64,000 nt of DNA from DATJLY01 sp963773665 (GTDB taxonomy: Bacteria; Pseudomonadota; Alphaproteobacteria; ATCC43930; CGMCC-115725): positions 1,364,001-1,428,000 of the forward strand of contig CAVZBZ010000001.1 in the NCBI GenBank assembly GCA_963773665.1. Reading direction: 5' to 3'. Below, piece by piece: positions 25,374 to 35,466 of the stretch. How positions within the stretch are numbered: position 1 is the first letter of the stretch; each line of letters begins with the position of its first letter. Both the position numbers and the translations under genes were made by a program. Under the pieces are notes generated by a model, which had not been told where the DNA came from, did no database searches, and saw only the letters and a program-made list of their open reading frames with translations.

Positions 25374-26233
25374 TTCGGGGTCGGCACGAAAAGGCCGGTC
25401 GGCCGGAACAGAAGCGTCAGGATCAGCACGACCGAGGAGAAGATGATCGCCTGCGACGGGCTCACCCAGAGCGCGGAATAAGCCTCGAGCAGGCTGATGA
25501 AGATCGAGGCGGCGATGCAGCCGCCCAAGCTTCCCATGCCGCCAACCACGACGACGATGAAAGCTTTCAAGATCCAGTCGAGCCCCATTGTGGCGTTGAC
25601 GCCGACCAGGGGCCCGAACAGCACGCCCGACGCCGCCGCCATGCCGGAGCCGATGGCGAACACGCCAGTGAGCACCCACGGCACCGGAATGCCCATCGCC
25701 TGCGCCATGGTGCGGTCCTGCGTCGTAGCCCGGATCCAGATGCCGAACGTGCCGTATTTGAGGAACAGCCAGAAGCCGCCGATGATGGCGGCCGAGAGCA
25801 GCGCGATCACCACCCGGTACCACGGATAGACCAGGTAGAAGAGCGTGAACTGCCCGGTGAACGGCTCCTGGATTTTTCGCGCGACCGGGCCGAACTGCCA
25901 CAGCGCATAGTTCTGCAGGACGAGCGAGATGCCGAAAGTCGCCAGAATCGTGTTGAGCGGATCGCGGCCCAAGAGCGGACGCAGGGTCGTGACGTAAATG
26001 AAGGCGCCGAGCAGCGCGATGAGCAGCGTCGATGCTACGAGCGCCACCCAGAAATTGCCGGTCGCGGCCAAGGTCAGCACGCCGACATAGGCGCCCAGCA
26101 TGAACAATTCGCCGTGCGCGAAATTCACCACGTCCATGATGCCGAAGATGAGCGTCAGGCCCGACGCGACGAGCGCCAGGATCATGCCGGTGATGACGCC
26201 GTTCAACGTCTGGATCAGGATCTGCTCGATCAC
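25370..26233 (-). CDS. livH: Branched-chain-type ABC transporter permease LivH
   Basis: 287 residues beginning with a GTG (VIEQILIQTLNGVITGMI), chosen because it lies five bases after the livF stop. Family features are LIFGIMDVVNFAHGELFMLGAY near residue 30, GIWIRATTQDRTMAQAMGI near 170 and VVVVGGMGSLGGCIAASIFISLLEAY near 225. It is the partner permease of LivM. Confidence 0.92.
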   Translation of the reverse strand: MIEQILIQTLNGVITGMILALVASGLTLIFGIMDVVNFAHGELFMLGAYVGVLTLAATGNFWVALVASTLLIALLGAFIYVTTLRPLLGRDPLNTILATFGISLVLQNYALWQFGPVARKIQEPFTGQFTLFYLVYPWYRVVIALLSAAIIGGFWLFLKYGTFGIWIRATTQDRTMAQAMGIPVPWVLTGVFAIGSGMAAASGVLFGPLVGVNATMGLDWILKAFIVVVVGGMGSLGGCIAASIFISLLEAYSALWVSPSQAIIFSSVVLILTLLFRPTGLFVPTPK

Positions 26234-26238
26234 GCTCG

Positions 26239-26972
<734 letters not shown>

Positions 26973-26976
<4 letters not shown>

Positions 26977-27770
26977 GTCTTGAGATAGACCTCGAGAACC
27001 TTGGGGTTCTTCTGGATCTCGGCCGGCGTGCCTTCGGCGAGGATCTCGCCGTAATGCAGCACGGTGATCTGCTGCGCCAGCTCCATCACCACCTGCATGT
27101 CGTGCTCGACGATGAGGATGGTGAGGTTCGTGGCGATGCGCCGCACCAGCTCCATCGTCTCGTGCGTCTCGGCGGCGCTCATGCCCGCGGTCGGCTCGTC
27201 GAGACAGAGGAGCCGCGGCTCGGTCGCGAGCGCGATGCCGATCTCGAGATTGCGCTGCTCGCCGTGCGACAGGTTGGCGGCCTGCGCGTCCGCCTTGTCC
27301 CTGAGTCCGACCGATTCCAGCACCGCTTCGGCCTTGTCGAGGATGTCGCGATAGGCCCTGTGGTGGGTCAGAAGGCTCCAGCCGTGCCGGCGCGACTGCG
27401 CGGCGATGCGCACGTTCTCGAGCGTCGTGGCGTTCGGCAGGATGTTGGTGATCTGATACGAGCGCGCGATGCCCTTCTGCGAGACGCGGTCGGCGGAAAA
27501 ACCGGTGACATCCGCACCGTCGAAGACGATGCGGCCCGAGGTCGGACGAAGGACGCCGGTCAGGCAGTTGAAGAACGTGCTCTTGCCGGCGCCGTTGGGG
27601 CCGATGATCGCGCGGATCTCGTCGCGCCGGACGGCGAAATTGACATGGTTGAGCGCGAGGAGGCCGCCGAACTGAACCGTCAGATCCTCGGTCCGCAACA
27701 GAGCGCCCGAACGGTCTTCCCCGGCGCCTTGCGCCAGGGAAGCCAGATCGAGCGAGGAAACTTCCGTCAC
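26973..27770 (-). CDS. livG: Branched-chain-type ABC transporter ATPase LivG
   Basis: 265 residues from a GTG that overlaps the stop of the binding-protein gene (GTGA). Walker A GPNGAGKST is near residue 57. The signature LSHGEQRNLEIGIALA, Walker B LLCLDEPTAGMS and EHDM switch are in order, as is the C-terminal HYGEILAEGTPAEIQKNPKVLEVYL typical of LivG. The first 20 residues (EVSSLDLASLAQGAGED) are not part of the fold, so a later start is possible. Confidence 0.9.
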
Positions 27771-29032
27771 GCCGAGAACGTGCAGGCCGGCGGGAAGATC
27801 GTCTTTTCCTTGGCGACGGTTTCGAGGATGTGGAACTTGCCGCCCTTGACCTCGAAGATGAATTCGCGCAGGAACGCCTGATGGTCCTCCTTGCGGAGCA
27901 CCTTGTCGCCTTGCGGGAAATCGTCGCCCTCTTTCATCTCGAGGCCTTCGAGCGCCTCGATGAGCTTCATCGTGTCGTCGGCGCCCTGGAACTTCGATTT
28001 CTCGATGCCGAGCTTCAGGCAGTTCATCGCCTCGAAGTTCGACTGGACGTAGCGGTCGGGCAACGGGCCCGACGGATCGATCGCTTTGAGGCGCACCACC
28101 GCGTCGTCGAAGAATTTGTGGTGCGCAGGCGTGTCGAGCGGCGGCTCGAATATCGGCAGGTAGCGGTTGATGCCGACGAAGCCCTCGATCTTGGTGCCGA
28201 GCGCCGGCATGTTGGTCAACTCCGAGATGGCGCCGTCGCCGGCCCATTTGTATTTCTTGGTGAGGCCGAGATCGAAGGCCTGGTTGCCGATCGTCACGCC
28301 GTCATTGCCGAAGAAGATGCCGAAGAGGCCGTCGAAATTGCCGGAAATCTTCGACAGGAACGGCGTCATGTCGGCGGTGCCGAGCGGAATGCCGGTCGTG
28401 CCGGCGATCGAACCGCCGGATTTCTTGATTTCGTCCGCATAAGCATCGCGCGTCGCCTGGCCCCAGGCATAGTCGGCATAGACGATGTGCCATGACTTGC
28501 CGAGCTTGCCGACGAGGTAGGGGGCGAACGCCACCGCCTGCGCCGGCGCATAGTCGAACGGGCGGAAGCTGTAGCGGTTGCACTTGGTCGTGGTCAGCAC
28601 GGTGTCGAGGCAGACGCTGATCATGTTGACGACTTTGTGGTCTTCCCACACCGGCATGCAGGCGAGGCAGATATTGGAGAGGAAGCCGCCGACCTGGACG
28701 TCGATAGTATCCTCGACCACGAGCTTCTCGGCCTTGCGCCGCGCGACGTCGGGCTTCAATTCGTCGTCCTCGACGAGCAGCTCGATCGGCCGGCCGAGCA
28801 TGCCGCCCGACTTGTTGATGCGGTCGACCGCCATCTGCAGGCCGACGAGCGCGGTCTTGCCGCCGGCCGCGGCGGCGCCGGAGAGCGGCTGGATGCTGCC
28901 GATCTTATAGGCCTTGGCCGCGCCGTAAGCGGCCCGCCACGGCGAGTAGACGAGCGTCGAGGCGCCGAGCGCGGCGACGCTGGTGAAACCAACCTCGAGC
29001 AGGCGCCGGCGCGTAAGGTACTCGTGGGTCAT
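27767..29032 (-). CDS. Branched-chain-type ABC transporter substrate-binding protein
   Basis: 421 residues. The N-terminus TRRRLLEVGFTSVAALGAST is a twin-arginine (Tat) type signal, unusual but known for this family. The mature part is Peripla_BP_6: IGSIQPLSGAAAAGGKTALVGLQ, INKSGGMLGRPIELLVEDDE, and a C-terminal FEVKGGKFHILETVA. The central region has a Cys-containing loop (SNICLACMPVW). It heads the importer operon (binding protein, LivG, LivF, LivH, LivM, hydroxylase). The ligand is probably an aromatic or other carboxylate, inferred from the hydroxylase at the end. Confidence 0.9.
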   Translation of the reverse strand: MTHEYLTRRRLLEVGFTSVAALGASTLVYSPWRAAYGAAKAYKIGSIQPLSGAAAAGGKTALVGLQMAVDRINKSGGMLGRPIELLVEDDELKPDVARRKAEKLVVEDTIDVQVGGFLSNICLACMPVWEDHKVVNMISVCLDTVLTTTKCNRYSFRPFDYAPAQAVAFAPYLVGKLGKSWHIVYADYAWGQATRDAYADEIKKSGGSIAGTTGIPLGTADMTPFLSKISGNFDGLFGIFFGNDGVTIGNQAFDLGLTKKYKWAGDGAISELTNMPALGTKIEGFVGINRYLPIFEPPLDTPAHHKFFDDAVVRLKAIDPSGPLPDRYVQSNFEAMNCLKLGIEKSKFQGADDTMKLIEALEGLEMKEGDDFPQGDKVLRKEDHQAFLREFIFEVKGGKFHILETVAKEKTIFPPACTFSA

Positions 29033-29152
29033 GCTTCAGTCCTCCCCCGCTCGGTCTTTCGGTTCCGGCCGTCGAGCGGCGCGGCCGGATGTCGCAAATC
29101 TTAAGCACGAATTCGCGCGGCGCCAAAGCCTGTATTTTCGGCAGAAACCGCC

Positions 29153-29941
29153 TCAGGCGGACGGCTCGGCGTCGAGGCGGACGACGATGCCTTCGAGCTC
29201 CGGCCGGGCTGCCGGATAGCGCCGCATGACGAGCGGATCGTGCCCGGGGACGATGTGGCGCTCGGAGCTGGCGAGGCGGCGCAGCGTGTCGTGCCCCTCG
29301 AGCATGTCGGCGACGTTGTAGACGACGGGAAAGGCCCGGTGCTCGTCGAGATGCGCGTAAAGATGCGCCGCGTCCGAGGCGATGACGACGTGCCCCCGCC
29401 GCGTCAGCACCCGCACCGACTGCAGCCCCATGGTGTGGCCACCGATGAAGTGCAGCGACAGGCCGGGCGCCAACTCCTCCGCGCCGTCGTGAAAGCGCAC
29501 GCGGCCCTGATAGACCCGCCGCACCATGCCCTCGACATCGGCAAGCGCGAACGAGCTGCGCAGCGTGCGATGATTCATGCAACGCCCGGTGCAGTAGCGC
29601 AGCTCGCGGTCCTGGATATGGAAGGCGGCATTGGGAAAGAGGTCGAGGCTGCCGGCGTGGTCGTAATGCATGTGCGTGACGATCACGTCCTCGACCTTGG
29701 CCGGATCGACGCCGATGGTGCGCAAGCCATCCGCCGGCGAGCGCAGCAGCTCGCGGCCTCGCGCGGCGGCTTCGACCGCGCCGAAGCCGGTATCGACGAC
29801 ATAGGTCTTGTCGGCGCCGACGATCGCCCAGACGAAATAGTCGAGCGGTCCCGGCCCTTCGTGCGGGTCGCTGTCGAGGAAATTGTCGCGTGCCGGCCGG
29901 TCGTGGCGGGCGTAGCGCACGGCATAGACCTCGTAGCTCAT
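29153..29941 (-). CDS. Metallo-beta-lactamase-fold hydrolase (N-acyl homoserine lactonase-like)
   Basis: 262 residues. The zinc motif THMHYDHAG (His90, His92, Asp94, His95) is complete. Further ligands lie in FIGGHTMGLQSV near residue 165, ASDAAHLYAHL near 188 and VPGHDPLVM near 230. The overall layout matches the AHL-lactonase family, which opens lactone rings; in a catabolic setting it may act on a pathway lactone instead of a quorum signal. It lies 10 bp downstream of the dehydrogenase gene and 120 bp upstream of the importer operon, on the same strand. Confidence 0.85.
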   Translation of the reverse strand: MSYEVYAVRYARHDRPARDNFLDSDPHEGPGPLDYFVWAIVGADKTYVVDTGFGAVEAAARGRELLRSPADGLRTIGVDPAKVEDVIVTHMHYDHAGSLDLFPNAAFHIQDRELRYCTGRCMNHRTLRSSFALADVEGMVRRVYQGRVRFHDGAEELAPGLSLHFIGGHTMGLQSVRVLTRRGHVVIASDAAHLYAHLDEHRAFPVVYNVADMLEGHDTLRRLASSERHIVPGHDPLVMRRYPAARPELEGIVVRLDAEPSA

Positions 29942-29951
29942 GGGATCTGCC

Positions 29952-30848
29952 TCAGCGGTTGCCGCCGACCTCGACGCCGGCCCAGCGCTCGAGGCATTTG
30001 ACGATCTCGGTGAAGTCCGAATCGGGGCCCAGCGACTGGCTCGCGAACTGCCACAGCTGGCGCACGGCGCTCCCGACCCACATCGGCACCTCCTGCGCCT
30101 CGGCCTCGTCGAGTGCCAGCTTTACGTCCTTCAGCATGAGGCCCGTGGCGAAGCCCGCGTCGAAGCGGCGCGGGATGATCGCCTGCGGGAACTTGTCCTG
30201 GGTCGCCGAATTGCGCCCGCTGCCGGCATTGATGACCTCGACCATGGTGCGCGGGTCGAGCCCGGCCTTGACGCCCATCACGATCGCCTCGGACGCGATC
30301 GCCATGGCCGTCGCCGACATGAGGTTGTTGGCGAGCTTCATCACCTGGCCCTGGCCCGGCCGCTCACCGACGTGAAAGACGCGGCCGAACACGGCGAGCA
30401 CAGGCTCCATCCGGCGCACGAGATCGCGCGGGCCCGCCGCCATCACCGCGAGCGTGCCCTTCTTCGCGCCGGCGACGCCGCCCGAGACCGGCGCGTCGAT
30501 CATGGCGATCCCCTTCGCTTGAAGCGCGTCCGCGATGGAGGATGTCGTGCGCGGGCCGGTGGTCGAGAGATCGATGAAGGTCTCGATGCGATTTCCGGCA
30601 ATGACGCCGTCCGCACCCGCCGCCACGGCGCGGACGATGTCGGGCGTCGGCAGGCTCGCAAGCACCGTCTCGACGCGGTCGGCGAGATCGCGCACCGAGA
30701 TCGCCGTCTCGGCGCCCTGCGCCACGAGCGGCGCCATCGCCGCCGCGCTTGTGTCGTAGAGCGTCAGGCGGTGGCCGGCGTCGATGAGCCGTCCCGCCAT
30801 CGGCCCGCCCATGCGGCCGACGCCGATGAATCCGAGATGCTCCGCCAT
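29952..30848 (-). CDS. 3-Hydroxyisobutyrate dehydrogenase-family NAD(P)-dependent reductase
   Basis: 298 residues. The Rossmann motif FIGVGRMGGPMAGRLIDAGH is at the N-terminus, the substrate motif DAPVSGGVAGAKKGTLAVMA near residue 118, and the catalytic lysine in GQVMKLANNLMSA near 168. The family oxidises or reduces 3-hydroxy acids such as 3-hydroxyisobutyrate, tartronate semialdehyde or related compounds. It is co-transcribed with the lactonase-like gene and divergent from the NitT/TauT-type binding protein. Confidence 0.88.
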   Translation of the reverse strand: MAEHLGFIGVGRMGGPMAGRLIDAGHRLTLYDTSAAAMAPLVAQGAETAISVRDLADRVETVLASLPTPDIVRAVAAGADGVIAGNRIETFIDLSTTGPRTTSSIADALQAKGIAMIDAPVSGGVAGAKKGTLAVMAAGPRDLVRRMEPVLAVFGRVFHVGERPGQGQVMKLANNLMSATAMAIASEAIVMGVKAGLDPRTMVEVINAGSGRNSATQDKFPQAIIPRRFDAGFATGLMLKDVKLALDEAEAQEVPMWVGSAVRQLWQFASQSLGPDSDFTEIVKCLERWAGVEVGGNR

Positions 30849-30945
30849 GGTTCCTCCCGCGCTTGGGCGAGGCTAGTGCCGCGCCGGGTTCATTGACAAC
30901 AAAATCGGCGCCGCCGATCATCCCTGCAACAAAAGGGAGGAGACC

Positions 30946-31962
30946 ATGCGCATCAAGGCTTCTGTCATCGCGGGCGTTCTGCTCGCGGCGCTGGCTTCGG
31001 CTGGGGCCCGGGCCGAGCCGCTGAAAATCCGGCTTTCCTACATCGTGCCGGTCTCGAACTGGGCGACGATCCTGTTCGCCAAGCCCGAGCTCGCACATCA
31101 TCTCAACAAGTCCTACACGTTCGAGGCGGTGCGGTTCCAGGGCACGCCGCAATTGATCCAGGCGCTCGCCGCGGGCGAGCTCGAGATCGCCAATCTCGGC
31201 TTCACCACCTTGCCGATCGCGGTGGCGAATGCCGGCATGACGGATCTGCGCATCATCGCCGACGAGCTACAGGACGGCGTGCCGGGCTATTACAGCAACG
31301 AATACATGGTGCTGAAGGACAGCCCGATCAAAACCGTTGACGATCTGAAGGGCCACATCCTGGCGATCAACGCTTTCGGCAGCGGCACCGAGGTGCCGCT
31401 CCACGCCATGCTTGCGCGGCACAATCTCGAGAACAAGCGCGACCTCACTGTCGTCGAGGTGCCGATCCCGCAGATGCCGGCCGAACTGATGGACAAGAAG
31501 GTCGATCTCATCGCCTTGCCGCTGCCGTTCACCGCCAACCCCAAGGTGCGCGAGGCGACCCGCACCATATTCACCCAGGGCGACGCGATGGGCATTACCC
31601 AGCTCGGCATGTGGGTGGCATTGAAGCCCTTCATCGACAAGAACCGGGCGGCGATGCTCGATTTCATGGAGGACGCGCTCCGGGCCGAGCACTGGTATTT
31701 CGATCCCAAGAACCATGACGAGGCGGTGCAGATCTGCGTCAACGTGACGAAGCTCCCGGCCGCGGTCTGGGACAGCTGGCTGTTCAAGAAGGACGGCCAG
31801 AACGGCGATTACTACCGCAGCACCGACGCCCATGCCGACATCCCCGACATCCAGCGCTCGATCGACACGCAGGTGAAGCTCGGCGTCATCAAGCAGAGCA
31901 TCGACGTCAAGCAGTATGTCGATTTCAGCCTCGTCGACGACGCGGCGAAACGGCTCAAATAG
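30946..31962 (+). CDS. NitT/TauT-type ABC transporter substrate-binding protein
   Basis: 338 residues with a Sec signal peptide (VIAGVLLAALASAGARA). The body has the SsuA/TauA-like features RFQGTPQLIQALAAGELEIANLGFT and IKTVDDLKGHILAINAFGSGTE. No ATPase or permease of its class is nearby; the next gene is an MFS transporter. A GGAGG Shine-Dalgarno precedes the ATG. Ligands in the family include sulfonates, nitrate, pyrimidine precursors and aromatic acids. Confidence 0.85.
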   Translation: MRIKASVIAGVLLAALASAGARAEPLKIRLSYIVPVSNWATILFAKPELAHHLNKSYTFEAVRFQGTPQLIQALAAGELEIANLGFTTLPIAVANAGMTDLRIIADELQDGVPGYYSNEYMVLKDSPIKTVDDLKGHILAINAFGSGTEVPLHAMLARHNLENKRDLTVVEVPIPQMPAELMDKKVDLIALPLPFTANPKVREATRTIFTQGDAMGITQLGMWVALKPFIDKNRAAMLDFMEDALRAEHWYFDPKNHDEAVQICVNVTKLPAAVWDSWLFKKDGQNGDYYRSTDAHADIPDIQRSIDTQVKLGVIKQSIDVKQYVDFSLVDDAAKRLK

Positions 31963-31988
31963 TGTATCGGCCGGTCTCGCTTCCCTCA

Positions 31989-32010
31989 CCCTCCCCCTCG
32001 AGGGGGAGGG
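31989..32010 (+). repeat. Perfect palindrome enclosing the Shine-Dalgarno of the MFS gene
   Basis: Two 11-base arms, CCCTCCCCCTC and GAGGGGGAGGG, with no loop bases between them in the DNA. The second arm ends one base before the A of the MFS ATG and is the only Shine-Dalgarno there. In RNA the hairpin could hide the ribosome site or terminate transcription of the binding-protein gene. Confidence 0.6.
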
Positions 32011-32011
32011 A

Positions 32012-33199
32012 ATGAGGGAGAAGGGCTGGCCGCTCGTCTTTGCGCTGGCCGCGGCGCAATTGGTGTCGTGGGGCACGGTCTATTACAGCTTCTCGCTGTT
32101 CGTCGTGCCGATGGAGCGGGACCTCGGCTGGAGCCGCACCGCGCTCAACGGCGCGCTCTCGGCCGGGCTCATGCTGTCGGGGCTCGCGGCCTACCCGGTC
32201 GGCGCCTGGATCGACCGGGCCGGCGGGCGCGTGGTGATGAGCGTCGGCTCCACCATGGGAGCGGCGCTCCTCTTCCTGTGGTCGCGCACGAACGGCCTCG
32301 CCGCCTTCTACGCGATCTGGATGGGGCTTGGCGTGGCGCTCGCGGCGACGCTTTACGAGCCCGCCTTCGCGGTGCTGACGCGGCTTCATCCCGAGACCTA
32401 TCGCCTCCGCATCACGGCGATGACCCTGGTGGGCGGCTTTGCCAGCACCGTGTTCATTCCCCTGACCGCGGTCGCGATCGATGCGTGGGGCTGGCGCAGC
32501 GCGCTCGTGGCGCTCGCGCTCGTCAATGCCGCGTTCTGCCTGCCGGTGCACGGTTTTTTGCTGCGCGACCGCGCGCCGGCGGGCCACCCGCCGCGCCAGC
32601 GCGGCACGGCGTTTGACGAGAATTTCCGCCGCGCGCTCAAGCACCCGGCGTTCTGGGGGCTCGGCGTTTCGTTCACCGCCTATGGCGCGGTCGCCTCGGC
32701 GCTCACCTTCCACATCATTCCGCTCCTCGAGGAGCGCCACGTGCCGACCGCCACCATGCTGGCGGCGATCGCCCTCTTCGGCCCGGCGCAGGTCGCGGGC
32801 CGGATCGCGCTTCTGGCGATGGGACGCCGCGCCAGCGCCGTAGTGGTGGGGCGGCTGGGCTTCACCGTGCTGCCGGCCTCGGTCCTTCTCCTGCTGCTGC
32901 TGCCGTCGTCGATCGCGGCGCTGTTCGTCTTCTACCTGTTGTTCGGTGCGTCGAACGGCGTCATCACCGTGGTGCGCGGCACCGCCGTGCCGGAGCTGTT
33001 GTGGCGCGAAAGCTATGGCGCGATCAACGGCGCGCTGACGCTCCCGACCAATCTCGCGCGCGCTGCGGCGCCGTGGGGTGCGGCGCTGCTGTGGAGCGCC
33101 TGGGGGAGCTACGATGCGGTGCTGTGGGCGTGCCTCGCGACGGGGGCGGTCTCGGGGGCGGGCTTCTGGTACGCATCGATGCGGGGCGAGCGCACATGA
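32012..33199 (+). CDS. MFS transporter (monocarboxylate/oxalate-antiporter-like)
   Basis: 395 residues from MREKGWPLVFALAAAQLVSWGTVYYSF, with 12 hydrophobic helices. The helix 2-3 loop VGAWIDRAGGRVVMSVGS and the YEPAFAVLTRL segment fit the OFA/monocarboxylate branch of the MFS. The start is fixed by the G-rich ribosome site that lies within a palindrome. Its stop overlaps the patatin start (ATGA). Substrate is probably an organic acid. Confidence 0.85.
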   Translation: MREKGWPLVFALAAAQLVSWGTVYYSFSLFVVPMERDLGWSRTALNGALSAGLMLSGLAAYPVGAWIDRAGGRVVMSVGSTMGAALLFLWSRTNGLAAFYAIWMGLGVALAATLYEPAFAVLTRLHPETYRLRITAMTLVGGFASTVFIPLTAVAIDAWGWRSALVALALVNAAFCLPVHGFLLRDRAPAGHPPRQRGTAFDENFRRALKHPAFWGLGVSFTAYGAVASALTFHIIPLLEERHVPTATMLAAIALFGPAQVAGRIALLAMGRRASAVVVGRLGFTVLPASVLLLLLLPSSIAALFVFYLLFGASNGVITVVRGTAVPELLWRESYGAINGALTLPTNLARAAAPWGAALLWSAWGSYDAVLWACLATGAVSGAGFWYASMRGERT

Positions 33200-34095
33200 C
33201 GGGGACGAAGGCCAGGCTCGGCATCGCCTTGGGCAGCGGCGGCGCGCGCGGCTGGGCGCATATCGGCGTGCTCGCCGCGCTCGATGAGGCGAAGCTTGCG
33301 CCCGAGATCGTGTGCGGCACCTCGATCGGCGCGGTCATCGGCGCCGTCCATCTCGCCGGGCACTTGGGCGAGTTCGCGAAATACGTGCGCCGCCTGAACC
33401 GGCTGCGCGTGTCGCAATTCTTCGACTTCAAGCTCGGCGCCGGCGGCATGATCGCCGGAAACCGCGTCCTCAAAGCGCTGCAGCCGATGCTGCGCGAAAC
33501 AAGGATCGAGGCGCTGCCGCGCCGCTTCGGCTGCGTCGCGACCGACCTTGCGACCGGCGAGGAGGTGTGGCTGCGCGAGGGGCGGCTCATCGACGCGCTC
33601 GCCGCCTCCTATGCGATCCCTGGCCTCTTTCCGCCGATCCACCTGGGCGGGCGCTGGCTGTTCGACGGCGCGCTCACCAACCCGGTGCCTGCCTCGCTCG
33701 CCCGCGCCCTGGGCGCCAACGTCGTGGTCGCGGTCAACGTCAATGCCGGTATTCTGTCGCCCCTCGCCTTCGAGGCGGACCAGGTGACCCTGCCCGGGCG
33801 GCGCGGCATCACCGGCGGCCTGCTGCGCCGCATGTTCGAACGCCGGAAGGGCGGCCCAAGCGCCTTCGGCGCGATGTCCCGCTCGCTCCAGATCATGCAG
33901 ACGCGGATGAGCCGCATCCGGCTTGCCGAGGACCCGCCGGCCATTCTGCTGAGCCCGGAGGTGGGCCGCATCGGGCCCTTGGAATTCTACCGCGCGGCCG
34001 AGTGCATCGAGGCGGGCGCCGCGGCGGTGCAAAGGGCGCTGCCGGACATTCGCGAGGCACTGGCTGCGGCGCGGCCCGGGAAGCGCGGAGATTGA
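33196..34095 (+). CDS. Patatin-like phospholipase (RssA-type)
   Basis: 299 residues. The oxyanion motif is GSGGARG (about 13-19), the nucleophile elbow GTSIG (41-45) and the catalytic aspartate in DGALTNPVP near 157. The overall length and ASYAIPGLFPPI stretch match RssA-like cytosolic patatins, which hydrolyse acyl esters of lipids. It is translationally coupled to the MFS gene; that pairing has no obvious functional explanation. Confidence 0.88.
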   Translation: MTGTKARLGIALGSGGARGWAHIGVLAALDEAKLAPEIVCGTSIGAVIGAVHLAGHLGEFAKYVRRLNRLRVSQFFDFKLGAGGMIAGNRVLKALQPMLRETRIEALPRRFGCVATDLATGEEVWLREGRLIDALAASYAIPGLFPPIHLGGRWLFDGALTNPVPASLARALGANVVVAVNVNAGILSPLAFEADQVTLPGRRGITGGLLRRMFERRKGGPSAFGAMSRSLQIMQTRMSRIRLAEDPPAILLSPEVGRIGPLEFYRAAECIEAGAAAVQRALPDIREALAAARPGKRGD

Positions 34096-34153
34096 CCGCG
34101 GATCGGTGCTGCGATTAGATCGGCGCAACCCTTTTGTGTCATGGAGGCGCGCG

Positions 34154-35464
34154 ATGCGTGGCGACGGCCCCGGCGATCTCGCCCGACTGGTGGAGAGCGA
34201 TCGCGTACACCGCACGGTCTATAGCGATCCCGCCATCTTCGATCTCGAGATGGACCGCATCTTCCACAAGGTGTGGCTCTATTGCGGGCACGAATCGCAG
34301 ATCCCGAAGCCCGGTGACTACTACACCGTGCAATTGGGCCGCCAGCCGATGATCATGGTGCGGCATACGGACGGCACGGTCCGCGTGCTCTACAACCGCT
34401 GCGCCCACCGCGGCGCGCTCCTGTGCGGCAACCGACACGGCAACACCGGCAAGGCGTTCGTCTGCTCCTATCATTCCTGGCAGTACCGCACCGACGGCAC
34501 GGTCGAGAGCATTCCGCTGCCGAAAGGGTACGAGGGGACGCGGCTCTCGCCCGACGATCCGGCGTTCAACATCAAGCCGGCGGCGCGCGTCGAATCCTAT
34601 CGCGGCTTCGTGTTCGCGAGCCTCGCGAAGGACGGGCCGACGCTGCAAGAGTTCCTGGGCGACGCACGCATTGCCTTCGACGACATGTGCGAGCGCGCGC
34701 CCGAGGGCGAGGTCGAGATCGTGCCGACCTGTTTTCGCGTCATCCAGCATTCCAACTGGAAGATCTTTCTCGAGAACCAGCTCGATGCGCTGCATCCATC
34801 GGTGACGCACGAATCCACGGGCCGCGCCGCCGAGGATGTCGAGCACGAGATCGAGAAGAGGAAGGGCCACGCGCCGCTCGACTACCATTATCTCTCGGCC
34901 TTCACCCTGCCGTTCCACAAATGGGACACGGTGCAGACCCTCAACTACCCGAACGGCCACTGCATCCTGCAGGGCTATATGGGCTTGCGGCCGCAGGACC
35001 CCGATACGCTCGCCTACGAGAGGGCGATGCGGAAGCACTATGGCAAGGAGCGCACCGAGGAGATCCTCGGGGTCAACATCCACCACGTGCTGCTCTATCC
35101 CGGGCTTTCGGTGCAGCCGCCGTTGCAGCAGCTGCGCGCCGTGCGGCCCTTGTCGGTCGACCGCACATTGACCGAGATCTGGCACTTCCGCCTGAAGGGC
35201 GCGCCCGAGGCGATCTATCGCCGGGCGCTCGGCTATTACAACCTCGTCAACTCGCCCTCGACCATGGTCAACGCCGACGACCTCGAGAATTTCTGGCGCT
35301 GCCACCAGGGGCTCGCATCCGAAGGCGGCGACTGGGTGAGTTTTCACCGCCACGCCGGCCAGGACGATGTCGAGGGCGATGTCGTCAAGTCGCGCTGGGG
35401 CACCAGCGAGGCGCCGATGCGCAACCAGTTCCGCGCCTGGGTCGACTTCATGGCGACGGCGTGA
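34154..35464 (+). CDS. Rieske aromatic-ring-hydroxylating oxygenase, alpha subunit
   Basis: 436 residues. The Rieske [2Fe-2S] ligands are Cys83/His85 (CAHRG) and Cys104/His107 (CSYHSW). The mononuclear iron site is in NWKIFLENQLDALHPSVTH, with Asp211, His214 and His219 in the family spacing. A GGAGG lies six bases before the chosen ATG. With the beta subunit two bases downstream, it forms the terminal oxygenase of a dioxygenase or demethylase. No reductase or Rieske ferredoxin gene lies nearby. The substrate is unknown; the sequence is closer to benzoate/anthranilate-type large subunits than to one-component demethylases, a judgement by eye. Confidence 0.88.
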   Translation: MRGDGPGDLARLVESDRVHRTVYSDPAIFDLEMDRIFHKVWLYCGHESQIPKPGDYYTVQLGRQPMIMVRHTDGTVRVLYNRCAHRGALLCGNRHGNTGKAFVCSYHSWQYRTDGTVESIPLPKGYEGTRLSPDDPAFNIKPAARVESYRGFVFASLAKDGPTLQEFLGDARIAFDDMCERAPEGEVEIVPTCFRVIQHSNWKIFLENQLDALHPSVTHESTGRAAEDVEHEIEKRKGHAPLDYHYLSAFTLPFHKWDTVQTLNYPNGHCILQGYMGLRPQDPDTLAYERAMRKHYGKERTEEILGVNIHHVLLYPGLSVQPPLQQLRAVRPLSVDRTLTEIWHFRLKGAPEAIYRRALGYYNLVNSPSTMVNADDLENFWRCHQGLASEGGDWVSFHRHAGQDDVEGDVVKSRWGTSEAPMRNQFRAWVDFMATA

Positions 35465-35466
35465 CG

